A stretch of 64,000 nucleotides of DNA from Mycobacteroides sp. LB1 (GTDB lineage Bacteria; Actinomycetota; Actinomycetes; Mycobacteriales; Mycobacteriaceae). Below are positions 8,839-17,112 of this stretch, piece by piece; the stretch's first letter is position 1, and every line of letters begins with the position of its first letter. The translations under genes and the position numbers were made by a program. Under the pieces are notes generated by a model. That model made no database searches. It was not told the origin of the DNA and saw only the letters and a program-made list of their open reading frames with translations. Location: positions 1,488,001 through 1,552,000 of the forward strand of contig NZ_JACCFF010000001.1 in NCBI RefSeq assembly GCF_013449725.1. Direction: 5' to 3'.

Positions 8839-9699
8839 CTAGCCCGAAAGGTTGAAGTGGCCGGACCCGCCGTACACGGCGAGCGAGATGAACAGGGTGA
8901 CGAGCACGACCACGATGAGAGAGGTACGTACGGCCTGACCGACAGCAACGCCCACACCGACCGGTCCGCCGGAGGCGTTGAATCCGTAGTTGGTGTGCAC
9001 CAGCATCACCACCACCGACATGACGATCGCCTGCAGGAATGACCACAGCAGGTCGGTGGGTACCAGGAAGGTGTTGAAGTAGTGGTCGTACACACCCGGG
9101 GACTGGCCGTTGATCACCACTGTGGTCGCGCGGGACGCGAAGAACGCCGCCAGCACCGACAGCGAATACAGCGGAACGATGGCGATTAGCCCGGCTACCA
9201 AGCGGGTGGACACCAGATACGAAATCGCATGCACCGCCATGGTTTCCAGCGCATCGATCTCTTCGGCAACCCGCATGGCACCGAGCTGAGCGGTCGTTCC
9301 GGCACCGATCGTCGCCGCCATCGCGATACCTGCCACCACCGGCGCGATGATGCGCACGTTGAGGAAGGCCGATAGGAAGCCGGTGAGCGCCTCGATACCG
9401 ATGTTGCCGAGTGAGGAGTAGCCCTGCACCGCGATAACGCCACCGGAGGCCAGCGTCAGGAACACCGCGACGCCCACGGTGCCGCCGATCATCACCAGGG
9501 CGCCCGTGCCCATGGTGATCTCGGCAAGCACCCGGATGGTTTCCTTGCGGTACTTCGTCAACGCCGCGGGGATGTAGCTCAGGGACTCCGCATAGAAGAG
9601 AGCCTGCGCACCGAACTTGTCGAATGAGCGCCCCAGACCACGCATATACCGAACGGTATAGGAGGTAAGCGTGTGCGTCGAAAGATACGGTCCGGCCAC
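8839..9699 (-). CDS. yrbE4B: YrbE4B, permease (MlaE family) of the Mce4 importer
   Basis: 286 residues, polytopic, with the MlaE/YrbE permease signature (IGGTVGVAVFLTLASGGVIAVQGYSSLG, then EALTGFLSAFLNVRIIAPVVAGI and the EEIDALETM motif that contacts the ATPase MceG). Start is a GTG at 9699 that overlaps the TAG of a 21-codon ORF (TAGTG). The N-terminal 17 residues differ from M. tuberculosis YrbE4B, but the rest is very close. The ATPase MceG is encoded elsewhere in mycobacteria. With YrbE4A it forms the inner-membrane channel. Confidence 0.95.
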   Translation of the reverse strand: MAGPYLSTHTLTSYTVRYMRGLGRSFDKFGAQALFYAESLSYIPAALTKYRKETIRVLAEITMGTGALVMIGGTVGVAVFLTLASGGVIAVQGYSSLGNIGIEALTGFLSAFLNVRIIAPVVAGIAMAATIGAGTTAQLGAMRVAEEIDALETMAVHAISYLVSTRLVAGLIAIVPLYSLSVLAAFFASRATTVVINGQSPGVYDHYFNTFLVPTDLLWSFLQAIVMSVVVMLVHTNYGFNASGGPVGVGVAVGQAVRTSLIVVVLVTLFISLAVYGGSGHFNLSG

Positions 9700-9764
9700 T
9701 AGATAGTCGCCTCTTTGCGCAAGTCGCTCATCAGCGAACTTGCTTCTTCGCGCAAGTCGCTCAT
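9699..9764 (-). CDS. Possible 21-residue peptide coupling yrbE4A to yrbE4B
   Basis: A short ORF fills the gap between the two permease genes: its ATG overlaps the yrbE4A TGA (TGATG at 9766-9762) and its TAG overlaps the yrbE4B GTG (TAGTG at 9701-9697). The product would be MSDLREEASSL followed by MSDLRKEATI, an 11-residue unit used twice, because the DNA is two 33-bp-period copies of the interspersed repeat. It has no recognised family. It may be a chance product of repeat insertion that nevertheless preserves translational coupling. Confidence 0.3.
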   Translation of the reverse strand: MSDLREEASSLMSDLRKEATI

Positions 9765-9765
9765 C
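9712..9765 (-). repeat. Paired interspersed repeat in the yrbE4A-yrbE4B gap
   Basis: Two 21-bp copies (minus-strand cores GATGAGCGACTTGCGCAAAGA at 9712-9732 in one base-variant form and the GCGAAGA form at 9745-9765) start 33 bp apart. They are separated by 12 bp. Same core as at 1387 and 32297-32353. Confidence 0.8.
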
Positions 9766-10531
9766 AGTGCTTCACCAGGACCCGGACGCCGATGGCCGTC
9801 ATGACCACATTGATGACGAACAAACAAATAAAGGAGTAGACGACGGTCTCGTTGACCGCATCGCCCACGCCCTTAGGCCCACCCTTGACGGTAAGTCCGC
9901 GATAACAGCCGACAAGACCGGCGAAGACGCCGAACAGGAACGCCTTTACCTCCGAGATCATCAGCTCGCCCAGACCGGTGAGCACCGTCAGGCCGTTGAT
10001 GAAGGCTCCCGGGTTGACGCCCTGCAGAAAGACCGAGAACACATAGCCGCCGACCATGCCGATGGCACACACCAGGCCGTTCAGCAGCAGTGCGACGAAC
10101 GTCGACGCCAGCACCCGCGGCACCACGAGCCGCTGGATCGGATCGATGCCCAGCACCTGCATCGCGTCGATCTCCTCGCGGATGGTGCGGGCACCCAGGT
10201 CGGCGCAGATCGCCGTGGCACCGGCGCCCGCGACGACGAGCACCGTCACCACCGGGCCAAGCTGCGTCACGGTGCCGAAGGCCGTGGCCGCACCGGACAG
10301 GTCTGCGGCACCGATCTCGCGCAGCAGGATGTTGAGCGTGAAGGCGACCAGCACGGTGAAGGGGATGGCGACCAAAAGCGTCGGCACCAACGAGACCCGT
10401 GCGATGAACCATGTCTGGTCCAGGAACTCCTGCCCCTGGAACGGGCGGCGGAACATGTTCCGAAACGTGGCCAACGACATGGAGACGAAGCCGCCGACGG
10501 CACGCGCTGGCGCCGCGAGCTGCTGCTTCAA
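9764..10531 (-). CDS. yrbE4A: YrbE4A, permease (MlaE family) of the Mce4 importer
   Basis: First gene of the mce4 operon. The MlaE-family body is very close to Rv3501c (LNILLREIGAADLSGA, then GARTIREEIDAMQVLGIDPIQRLVVPRV with the EExDA motif for the ATPase). I place the start at a TTG (10531, LKQQLAAPARAVGG): this matches the M. tuberculosis N-terminus (IQQLAVPARAVGG), and an AGGAG lies about 9 bp upstream. A GTG at 10549 is the alternative start and would place that AGGAG inside the gene. About 180 bp upstream of the start is a KstR-type operator (10711-10724), so the operon is probably sterol-induced. Confidence 0.93.
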   Translation of the reverse strand: MKQQLAAPARAVGGFVSMSLATFRNMFRRPFQGQEFLDQTWFIARVSLVPTLLVAIPFTVLVAFTLNILLREIGAADLSGAATAFGTVTQLGPVVTVLVVAGAGATAICADLGARTIREEIDAMQVLGIDPIQRLVVPRVLASTFVALLLNGLVCAIGMVGGYVFSVFLQGVNPGAFINGLTVLTGLGELMISEVKAFLFGVFAGLVGCYRGLTVKGGPKGVGDAVNETVVYSFICLFVINVVMTAIGVRVLVKH

Positions 10532-10710
10532 CCTTTGCTCCTGTCTCACACATCGCTGCCTCGCCCGACAACTCGGTTAACGATCGACGTGTACCTACCA
10601 CGCTGTGAGGCGCATCATATTAACGAGAAAAAATTCTTAGTGTCAATTCATCTATGGGCGGGCAAATCGCACACCGCGTCCACTTTGCGCTGGGATTTTG
10701 ATGCGATATC

Positions 10711-10724
10711 TAGAACTGGTTCTA
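10711..10724. promoter_or_regulatory. KstR-type operator upstream of mce4
   Basis: TAGAACTGGTTCTA fits the KstR consensus TnnAACnnGTTnnA. It lies between the end of hsd4A and yrbE4A, 180 bp before the yrbE4A start, and is the only such site facing the mce4 operon. KstR is the TetR-type repressor of cholesterol uptake and side-chain genes, released by sterol CoA thioesters. Confidence 0.88.
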
Positions 10725-10755
10725 TTCCGGATCGCACCGCCACCCTCATCGTTCC

Positions 10756-11661
10756 TTAATCTTCGACCATCAGTGCGGTCGCCGAAAATGTCCTCTTGGG
10801 ATCATGTCCAGCAAAGAAATCAGCCAGGGCCGAATTGAGTGCCGACGGATCCCATGCGTCCGACTCTGCGGTGAACTTCGCTTCCACTGTAGGCGCAGCC
10901 AGCAGCGTCACGGTCGGCCCGTACACGATGAACAGCTGACCGTTCACGGCTTCGGCGGCGGGCGAGGCGAGGTACCGCACCAGGGACACCACATGCTCGG
11001 GTGACAACGGGTCGACAGAACCCTCCGGTGCCTCACCGAAGACGTCGGCGGTCATCGCCGTACGGGCACGCGGGGCGATGGCATTGGCGCGCACTCCGGA
11101 GCGGCCGAGGGCACGCGCCGCCGACAACGTCAGCGCGGTGATACCCGCCTTGGCGGCGCCGTAGTTGGCCTGACCCTCCGGCCCCAACAGGCCTGCCTCC
11201 GAAGACGTATTAATTAGGCGTCCGTATACGGGGGCGCCCGCGGCCTTCGCTGCATTGCGCCAGTAGGTGGCCGCGTTACGGGTCAGCAGGAAGTGGCCAC
11301 GAAGGTGCACACGGATAACGGCGTCGAACTCCTCGTCCGACATGTTGAAGAGCATCCGGTCACGGGTGATACCCGCGTTGTTGACCACAACATGCACTCC
11401 ACCAAGTGATTCGGCGGTGGAGATCAGCTCGTCGGCCGTGGTGCGCTCACCGATATCGCCCGCGACGGTCACTCCCTTGGATCCCACCGCCGCGATCTCG
11501 TCGAGCACATCGCTCTTCTCTAGGGCGGGCGCGATGTCGTTGACGACGACCGTCGCTCCGGACCGGGCCAGACCGATCGCCTCGGCGCGGCCGAGACCAG
11601 CGGCCGCTCCGGTGACAATGGCGACCCGACCACTTAGATCGGCATCAGCAATCGCGCTCAT
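10756..11661 (-). CDS. hsd4A: Short-chain dehydrogenase, Hsd4A (Rv3502c type)
   Basis: 301 residues, classical SDR fold with a C-terminal extension. Cofactor motif TGAAAGLG at 17-24, NNAG at 94-97, catalytic Tyr167 and Lys171 (YGAAK), with Ser153/154 before them. Members of this group act on 17-beta-hydroxy steroids or on the 3-hydroxyacyl-CoA step of sterol side-chain beta-oxidation. The gene matches Rv3502c in position between mce4 and fdxD/fadE26. It probably shares a transcript with fdxD (95 bp upstream) from the promoter carrying the KstR site at 12121. Confidence 0.9.
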   Translation of the reverse strand: MSAIADADLSGRVAIVTGAAAGLGRAEAIGLARSGATVVVNDIAPALEKSDVLDEIAAVGSKGVTVAGDIGERTTADELISTAESLGGVHVVVNNAGITRDRMLFNMSDEEFDAVIRVHLRGHFLLTRNAATYWRNAAKAAGAPVYGRLINTSSEAGLLGPEGQANYGAAKAGITALTLSAARALGRSGVRANAIAPRARTAMTADVFGEAPEGSVDPLSPEHVVSLVRYLASPAAEAVNGQLFIVYGPTVTLLAAPTVEAKFTAESDAWDPSALNSALADFFAGHDPKRTFSATALMVED

Positions 11662-11755
11662 AGATATATCCCTTCAGTCCATGCTTTCCGGACGCACCCG
11701 ACCACGCCGGCTCCGTTCGTTCGAACTCAACGGACCGGGTGGTTTACGAATGCCT

Positions 11756-11947
11756 CTAGTCTTTGCGAATCAATGCGGCGCGCGGGCACTCCGCGATCGC
11801 CTGCTCGACCAAATCTTCCTGATCGGCCGGTACTTCCTCCTGCAGGATGACGACATAGTCGTCGTCATCGACGTCGAATACCTCCGGAGCGATCCCAAGG
11901 CATACCAAGTTGCCTTCACACCGGTCAGGAACTGCACCGACACGCAT
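11756..11947 (-). CDS. fdxD: Small [3Fe-4S]-type ferredoxin FdxD
   Basis: 63 residues beginning MRVGAVPDRCEGNLVC, with Cys9, Cys15 and a C-terminal ECPR cysteine: the spacing of one-cluster ferredoxins that serve cytochromes P450 and other oxygenases. ATG at 11947 is preceded by a good AGGAGG; an upstream in-frame start would add 19 basic residues not found in the family. It corresponds to Rv3503c, sits upstream of hsd4A on the same strand, and diverges from fadE26 across a KstR site. The electron acceptor is unknown here; a sterol oxygenase is a reasonable inference. Confidence 0.9.
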   Translation of the reverse strand: MRVGAVPDRCEGNLVCLGIAPEVFDVDDDDYVVILQEEVPADQEDLVEQAIAECPRAALIRKD

Positions 11948-12120
11948 AGGAAACCTCCTCATTGGGGCATTCCGACGCTTTCCGACTCTCCGAGCCGACG
12001 CCATCGTTCAAACTGGGCTGTATCGCCAGACTACGACACGTGACCGTCGACACAACCCCCGTGACGCCAGGATCGCTGGGCAGGGTTTGTGCAGTGAAGT
12101 CGCGTCTGGACTCCCTAGAC

Positions 12121-12134
12121 TAGAACGTGTTACA
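12121..12134. promoter_or_regulatory. KstR-type operator between fdxD and fadE26
   Basis: TAGAACGTGTTACA fits TnnAACnnGTTnnA. It lies in the 240-bp divergent region, 54 bp before fadE26 and 174 bp before fdxD, so it can control both directions. Confidence 0.87.
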
Positions 12135-12187
12135 AATCTTGTGTCAACGTGGGTCACACCTGAGAGCCACGGCAGCGGAGGTCACAC

Positions 12188-13363
12188 ATGCACATCGCTT
12201 ACACGCCCGAGCAGGAAGAGCTGCGCCGCGAACTGCGCGCGTACTTCGACAAACTGCTGACCCCGGAGCGTCGCGAGGCCCTCGCGTCGAATCAAGGTGA
12301 GTACGGCAGCGGAAACGTCTACCGCGAGACCGTTGAGCAGATGGGCGCCGATGGCTGGCTGGCCCTGGGCTGGCCCAAGGAGTTTGGCGGCCAAGGCCGT
12401 TCGGTGATGGATCAGCTGATCTTCACCGATGAGGCCGCCGTCGCCGGTGCCCCGGTGCCGTTCCTGACGATCAACAGCGTCGCGCCGACCATCATGCACT
12501 TCGGCAGCGAAGAGCAGAAGAAGTTCTTCCTGCCCAAGATCGCTGCGGGACAGCTGCACTTCTCCATCGGTTACTCCGAGCCTGGCGCGGGCACCGACCT
12601 CGCCTCACTGCGTACATCGGCGGTCCGCGACGGTGACGACTACGTCATCAACGGCCAGAAGATGTGGACCAGCCTCATCGAGTACGCCGACTACATCTGG
12701 CTGGCGGTGCGTACCAACACCGAAGTGAAGAAGCACCGTGGTATCTCGATGCTCATCGTGCCCACTACCGCCGAGGGCTTCTCGTACACCAAGGTGCGCA
12801 CCATGGCCGGACCCGGCACCAGCGCCACCTACTACCAGGATGTGCGCGTACCGGCGACGAGCCGGGTTGGTGAGGAGAACGCGGGCTGGAAGCTGGTGAC
12901 CAACCAGCTGAACCACGAGCGTGTCGCACTGGTGTCGTCGGCACCAATCGTCACCGCGCTGCGCGAGGTCCGCGAGTGGGCCCAGAACACCAAGGGCCCG
13001 GGTGGCCGAATCATCGATTCGGAATGGGTTCAGCTGAACCTGGCCAAGGTGCATGCCAAGGTCGAATACCTCAAGCTCATCAACTGGGAACTGGCGTCCA
13101 CCACCGCCGCCCCCTCCCCCGCCGACGCCTCGGCTACCAAGGTCTTCGGTACCGAACTTGCCACCGAGGCCTACCGCCTTCTCATGGAGGTTCTCGGAAC
13201 GGCCGCAACGCTCCGTCAGGGCTCCCCGGGCGCGCAGCTGCGCGGCCGCGTCGAGCGGATGCACCGGGCCTGCTTGATCCTCACATTCGGCGGTGGCACC
13301 AATGAGGTTCAGCGCGACATCATCGCGATGACCGCACTCGGCCAGCCTGCCGCGACACGCTAG
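12188..13363 (+). CDS. fadE26: Acyl-CoA dehydrogenase FadE26 (ChsE4), catalytic subunit
   Basis: 391 residues, acyl-CoA dehydrogenase fold: FAD-contacting GYSEPGAGTDLASL (about 128-141) and W160-T161-S162, with a glutamate at about 244 (LNHERVAL) in the position of the catalytic base of ChsE4. ChsE4 pairs with ChsE5 (the next gene) as an alpha2-beta2 enzyme that oxidises CoA esters of the cholesterol side chain. The ATG at 12188 has a GGAGG upstream. Gene pair and order match Rv3504-Rv3505. Transcription likely starts near the KstR box at 12121. Confidence 0.94.
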   Translation: MHIAYTPEQEELRRELRAYFDKLLTPERREALASNQGEYGSGNVYRETVEQMGADGWLALGWPKEFGGQGRSVMDQLIFTDEAAVAGAPVPFLTINSVAPTIMHFGSEEQKKFFLPKIAAGQLHFSIGYSEPGAGTDLASLRTSAVRDGDDYVINGQKMWTSLIEYADYIWLAVRTNTEVKKHRGISMLIVPTTAEGFSYTKVRTMAGPGTSATYYQDVRVPATSRVGEENAGWKLVTNQLNHERVALVSSAPIVTALREVREWAQNTKGPGGRIIDSEWVQLNLAKVHAKVEYLKLINWELASTTAAPSPADASATKVFGTELATEAYRLLMEVLGTAATLRQGSPGAQLRGRVERMHRACLILTFGGGTNEVQRDIIAMTALGQPAATR

Positions 13364-13393
13364 CTCTTACAAACTAGAAGGGCTCCACACACT

Positions 13394-14491
13394 ATGGATT
13401 TCTCCCTTACCGAGGCACAGACCGACCTCGCCGGCCTGACTCGCACCATCGCGTCGGCGGTTAGTACGCCGGAGCGGCAGAAGGAACTCGACAAGCAGGA
13501 CAGCCGGTTTGACTGGCAGCTCTGGGCCAAGCTCGCCGAGGCGGACATCCTGTCCACCGCGGCCCCCGAGCCTGTGGGCGGTGGCGGTTTCGGTGTTCTG
13601 GAGCAGTCGTCGATTCTTGTCGAACTGGGCCGCGAACTGGCTGCCGTGCCGTACCTGGAGTCGGTGGTGCTGGCTGCAGGCGCACTCGCCGCCTTCGGGT
13701 CCGAGGCGCTACAGAATGATTGGGCCGCACCGGCTGTCGCCGGCAAGAAAGTACTGACGATCGCGCTCGACGGCGAGCCGGGCGAGGGCCCGGTGGCCGC
13801 GCGTACCGAGGGCGCAGGCTACGTCCTGACCGGCAATCGCACCTTGGTGCCGTTTGGGGTGGAGGCCGATGCTTATCTGGTGTCCGCCGAGACCGAGACC
13901 GGTACCGCGGTCTTTCTTGTGGCCGCCGACGACGCCGGCGTCACCCAGGAGACCCTGGACACCACCGGTAAGGACAGCTCCGCGGAACTCATCCTGTCCG
14001 AGGTCCCCGTCTCGGCCGATCGCAGGGTCGGCGGAGAGGCAGTGGTTACGTGGCTGCGACAGCGGGAGTCCTTGGGCCACAGCGCTTACCAGCTCGGCGT
14101 GCTGGAGCGGGCCCTGGAGCTGACAGCCGACTACGCGCGTACCCGCGAGCAGTTCGGTAAGCCGATCGGTGGCTTCCAGGCGGTGGCACAGCGACTGGCC
14201 GACGGGTACATCGACGTCAAGGGGCTGCGACTGACCTTGTGGCAGGCCGCATGGCGGGTGTCCGAGGACCTGCCCGCCGATGTCGACGTTGCGACGGCGA
14301 AGTTCTGGGCTTCCGATGCCGGGCACCGTGTCGCGCACACCGCGGTACATGTACACGGCGGTGTCGGCATCGACGAAGACCATCCGATACATCGCTACTT
14401 CCTGGCCGCGAAGCACGGCGAGTTCGCGTCTGGTAGCGCGACGGAGCAGCTGCGCCGCATCGGGCGTGAGCTCGCCGACACCCCTGCCTAG
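13394..14491 (+). CDS. fadE27: Acyl-CoA dehydrogenase FadE27 (ChsE5), partner subunit
   Basis: 365 residues of the acyl-CoA dehydrogenase family with a weak middle domain and a good C-terminal domain (ADYARTREQFGKPIGGFQAVAQRLAD, then VHVHGGVGIDEDHPIHRYF). This half contributes FAD-binding loops in the heteromeric enzymes, while the catalytic glutamate comes from FadE26; the aligned position here reads WLRQRESLGHSAY. It follows fadE26 by 30 bp, so the two subunits are made together. Acts in side-chain beta-oxidation of sterols. Confidence 0.93.
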   Translation: MDFSLTEAQTDLAGLTRTIASAVSTPERQKELDKQDSRFDWQLWAKLAEADILSTAAPEPVGGGGFGVLEQSSILVELGRELAAVPYLESVVLAAGALAAFGSEALQNDWAAPAVAGKKVLTIALDGEPGEGPVAARTEGAGYVLTGNRTLVPFGVEADAYLVSAETETGTAVFLVAADDAGVTQETLDTTGKDSSAELILSEVPVSADRRVGGEAVVTWLRQRESLGHSAYQLGVLERALELTADYARTREQFGKPIGGFQAVAQRLADGYIDVKGLRLTLWQAAWRVSEDLPADVDVATAKFWASDAGHRVAHTAVHVHGGVGIDEDHPIHRYFLAAKHGEFASGSATEQLRRIGRELADTPA

Positions 14492-14501
14492 TATTCCAGT
14501 G

Positions 14502-16064
14502 GTGAGCCTTCCCCCGGGGGACCCAGAAACGACGGTCACTCAGCTGCTGTTGGGCTTGGCCGATGTCGAGGACCGGGGGTTGCACTTCGAGGGTTCGTTC
14601 ACGTCGTGGCGTGATCATGTGGCCGAAAGCCGCCGTCTCGCATCCGTACTGCGTGCACGTCTGGATCCGGAGAAGCCGCCGCATATCGCTGTCCTGCTGG
14701 AGAACACCCCGACCTTCTCGTATCTGTTGGGCGCCGCCGCACTCGGCGGCCTGGTGTTGGTGGGGCTCAATCCCACCCGGCGCGGCACGGCACTGCAGCG
14801 GGATGTTGACCTGGCCGACTGTCAATTGATACTCACCGACTCCGCGAGCTCGGACCTGCTGGACGGCGTCGACTACGTCGATATCGATTCCCTCGCTACA
14901 GAATTCCGGGCATCCACGGCGCCCTTGGAGATCCCTGATGTGCTCCCGGGTGATCTGTTCATGCTCATCTTCACCTCGGGCACCAGCGGCGATCCCAAGG
15001 CCGTCCAGATCACGCACTCCAAGGTGGCCTCCGCGGGAATCATGCTGTCCTCGCGGTTCGGCCTCGGTCCCGCAGACGTCTGCTATCTGTCGATGCCGAT
15101 GTTCCACTCCAATGCGGTACTCGCGGGCTGGTCGGTAGCGGTCGCGGCGGGCGCGTCGATTACTTTGCGACGCAGGTTCTCCGCATCCGGCTTCCTCGAT
15201 GATGTGCGCAAATACGGTGCAACGTATGCCAACTACGTCGGCAAGCCGATGTCGTATGTGCTGGCGACACCGGAACAGCCCGACGACGCCGAAAACACTC
15301 TAAAGATCATGTACGGCAACGAGGCGGCATCCGGAGATACCGACCGATTCGCCAAGCGGTTCGGCGCATTTGTCGTCGACGGATTCGGATCGACCGAGGG
15401 CGGGGTGGCCCTCGGTTGGGCACCCGGCACTCCGAGCGGCGCGATCGGGCCACTCACGCCAGACGTCCAGATTCTTGACATCAACAACGGAAAATCCTGC
15501 CCCCCTGCGATTTTCGATGACAGCGGCAAGTTGATGAATGCCGCCGAGGCGACCGGCGAGCTGGTGAACGTTACGGGGCCCGGGCGGTTCACCGGCTACT
15601 ACAAGAATCCCGAAGCCGACGCCGAGCGCATGGTCGACGGCAAGTACCGCAGCGGTGACCTGGCGTATGCCGATGAGAACGGCTACGTGTATTTCGCCGG
15701 ACGACTGGGCGATTGGTTGCGTGTCGATGGCGAGAACCTGGGCACCGCTCCTATCGAGCGGGTGCTCCTGCGCCATCCCGGCATCACCGAGGTCGCCGTC
15801 TACGGCATACCGGATCCGACCGTCGGGGATCAGGTGATGGCGGCGCTTGTCGTCGATTCGGATTTCAACCCTGGCTCGCTCGGTGAATTCCTAGCCGCCC
15901 AAGAGGATCTCGGGCCCAAGCAATGGCCGTCTTATGTGCGAGTTGCCGAGTCACTGCCACGAACCGCGACCTTCAAGGTGATCAAACGACAGCTGTCCGC
16001 CCAGGCGCTGGAGACCGGCGATCCCGTCTGGACGTTGACGAACGGCACCTACACGCCCCACTAG
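14502..16064 (+). CDS. fadD17: Fatty-acyl/steroid-CoA ligase FadD17
   Basis: 520 residues of the ANL superfamily. P-loop FTSGTSGDPKAVQ, adenylate motif GFGSTEGG and hinge region GRLGDWLRVDGENLG are all visible, as is the catalytic C-terminal lysine context (TATFKVIKRQL). Starts at the GTG (14502, VSLPPGDPETT) ten bases after the fadE27 stop; a longer open frame upstream lies within fadE27 and is rejected. M. tuberculosis FadD17 (Rv3506) has the same place and activates sterol side-chain or long-chain carboxylates with CoA. Third gene of the fadE26-fadE27-fadD17 operon. Confidence 0.93.
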   Translation: MSLPPGDPETTVTQLLLGLADVEDRGLHFEGSFTSWRDHVAESRRLASVLRARLDPEKPPHIAVLLENTPTFSYLLGAAALGGLVLVGLNPTRRGTALQRDVDLADCQLILTDSASSDLLDGVDYVDIDSLATEFRASTAPLEIPDVLPGDLFMLIFTSGTSGDPKAVQITHSKVASAGIMLSSRFGLGPADVCYLSMPMFHSNAVLAGWSVAVAAGASITLRRRFSASGFLDDVRKYGATYANYVGKPMSYVLATPEQPDDAENTLKIMYGNEAASGDTDRFAKRFGAFVVDGFGSTEGGVALGWAPGTPSGAIGPLTPDVQILDINNGKSCPPAIFDDSGKLMNAAEATGELVNVTGPGRFTGYYKNPEADAERMVDGKYRSGDLAYADENGYVYFAGRLGDWLRVDGENLGTAPIERVLLRHPGITEVAVYGIPDPTVGDQVMAALVVDSDFNPGSLGEFLAAQEDLGPKQWPSYVRVAESLPRTATFKVIKRQLSAQALETGDPVWTLTNGTYTPH

Positions 16065-16080
16065 CCCACTTTCCTTCCGC

Positions 16081-16136
16081 CGAGTGTGTGGATCCGGTCG
16101 AAATCTCTCCGAAAATCGACACAATCCGCACACTCG
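16081..16136. repeat. Left 56-bp palindrome-ended repeat next to the DUF559 gene
   Basis: Begins CGAGTGTGTGGA and ends TCCGCACACTCG, so its 12-bp ends are inverted repeats with one mismatch. It matches the right copy at 17032-17087 at 53 of 56 positions, in direct orientation. It starts 16 bp after the fadD17 stop and ends 33 bp before the DUF559 start. Confidence 0.92.
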
Positions 16137-16169
16137 AGGACTGTCGGTGGTCGGTGCAAGGCTGCGACC

Positions 16170-17029
16170 ATGGGGGACGTACCGTGGCCGTTCGTTAGGG
16201 ATGAGGCACTGGCTAGCGGTCTCGTCACCGGATACGCCCTCCGGCGATTCAGCGCGCTGTACCCCACCGTCTACGTACCGACAGGTGTGGATGTCACACC
16301 GCTCAAGCGAGCAGAGGCAGCGTGGCTATGGTCCCGGCGACGAGGCGTCTTGCCGGCATATCTGCCACTGCCATCCACGGCACCAAGTGGCTACCGCAGG
16401 ATGCTCCCGCGCAACTCATCCATACCAATCGTCGCGCTCCGCAAGGCATATCGCTATGGAGCGACACCCTGGGCTCGGGCGAGTGGGAGATAGCCGACGG
16501 TCTCCCCGTCACAACCCCCGCACGGACCGCGTTCGACATCGGACGGCGCACGGGAATTGACCTAGCAGTGGAACGCCTGGATGCGCTGATGAACACCACG
16601 GGAATCGCGGTCGCCGATATCGAGACCATAGCGGCACGACACCGCGGAGCGCGGGGTCTCAACCAACTCGCCAAGGTGCTGGGCTTCGTCGACGGCGGCG
16701 CCGAGTCACCGTGGGAGACACGCACCCGACTCATCGTGGTGCGCGCGGGATTTCCTCCGACCCAGACACAACTTGTCGTCCGTAACCGCTTCGGCGACTT
16801 CATCGCCCGTCTTGATATGGGGTGGAAAAACCGCAAGGTGGGCATCGAATTCGACGGGGCGCAGCATTGGACGAGTGCGGCTCAACGGACCAGGGATATT
16901 GATCGCGCCACGGAGCTCGCGGACGAAGGGTGGCGTGTCATTCGGGTGAGCTCCGACATGGTCCGCCATCGCGCAGGAACGATCGTCTCGCGAGTCGCGG
17001 AGGCATTCCGCACCACCCTGGCCGCGTAA
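16170..17029 (+). pseudogene. DUF559/AbiEi-like nuclease-fold protein, broken by a frameshift
   Basis: Two overlapping frames together make one mycobacterial DUF559 protein of about 285 residues. The N-terminal part starts at ATG 16170 (MGDVPWPFVRDEALASG; winged-helix AbiEi-like region) and runs to WLWSRRRGVL near 16352. The C-terminal part continues one frame back as AGISATAIHGTKW and carries the nuclease-like core (GDFIARLDMGWKNR, then KVGIEFDGAQHW). One missing G next to 16352 would explain the break. Without it the first frame stops at 16493. Flanked on both sides by 56-bp palindrome-ended repeats, which suggests a mobile or repeat-associated gene. It may be a true pseudogene or a sequencing error; the function of the family is not established. 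Confidence 0.8.
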
Positions 17030-17031
17030 GT

Positions 17032-17087
17032 CGAGTGTGCGGATCCGGTCGAAATCTCGCCGAAAATCGACACAGTCCGCACACTCG
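17032..17087. repeat. Right 56-bp palindrome-ended repeat next to the DUF559 gene
   Basis: Begins CGAGTGTGCGGA and ends with its exact reverse complement TCCGCACACTCG; 32 bases lie between the 12-bp arms, with inner arms GTCGA/TCGAC. It begins 2 bp after the DUF559 stop. 53/56 identical to the copy at 16081. Confidence 0.93.
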
Positions 17088-17112
17088 GCGGTAACGGTAG
17101 CGAGGTCCGCAG

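Noticed and set aside
9712..9765. The 33-bp-period repeats as a small CRISPR array
   Set aside because: Only two units at each place, the 12-bp spacer is too short and partly similar between units, and no cas gene is in the window.
10550..10755. A small gene between hsd4A and yrbE4A
   Set aside because: No open frame with a ribosome site; the region holds the KstR site and AT-rich promoter-like sequence.
14280..14501. An extended N-terminus of FadD17
   Set aside because: The extra 74 residues lie within fadE27 and are Arg/Ser-rich; the GTG at 14502 fits the family length.
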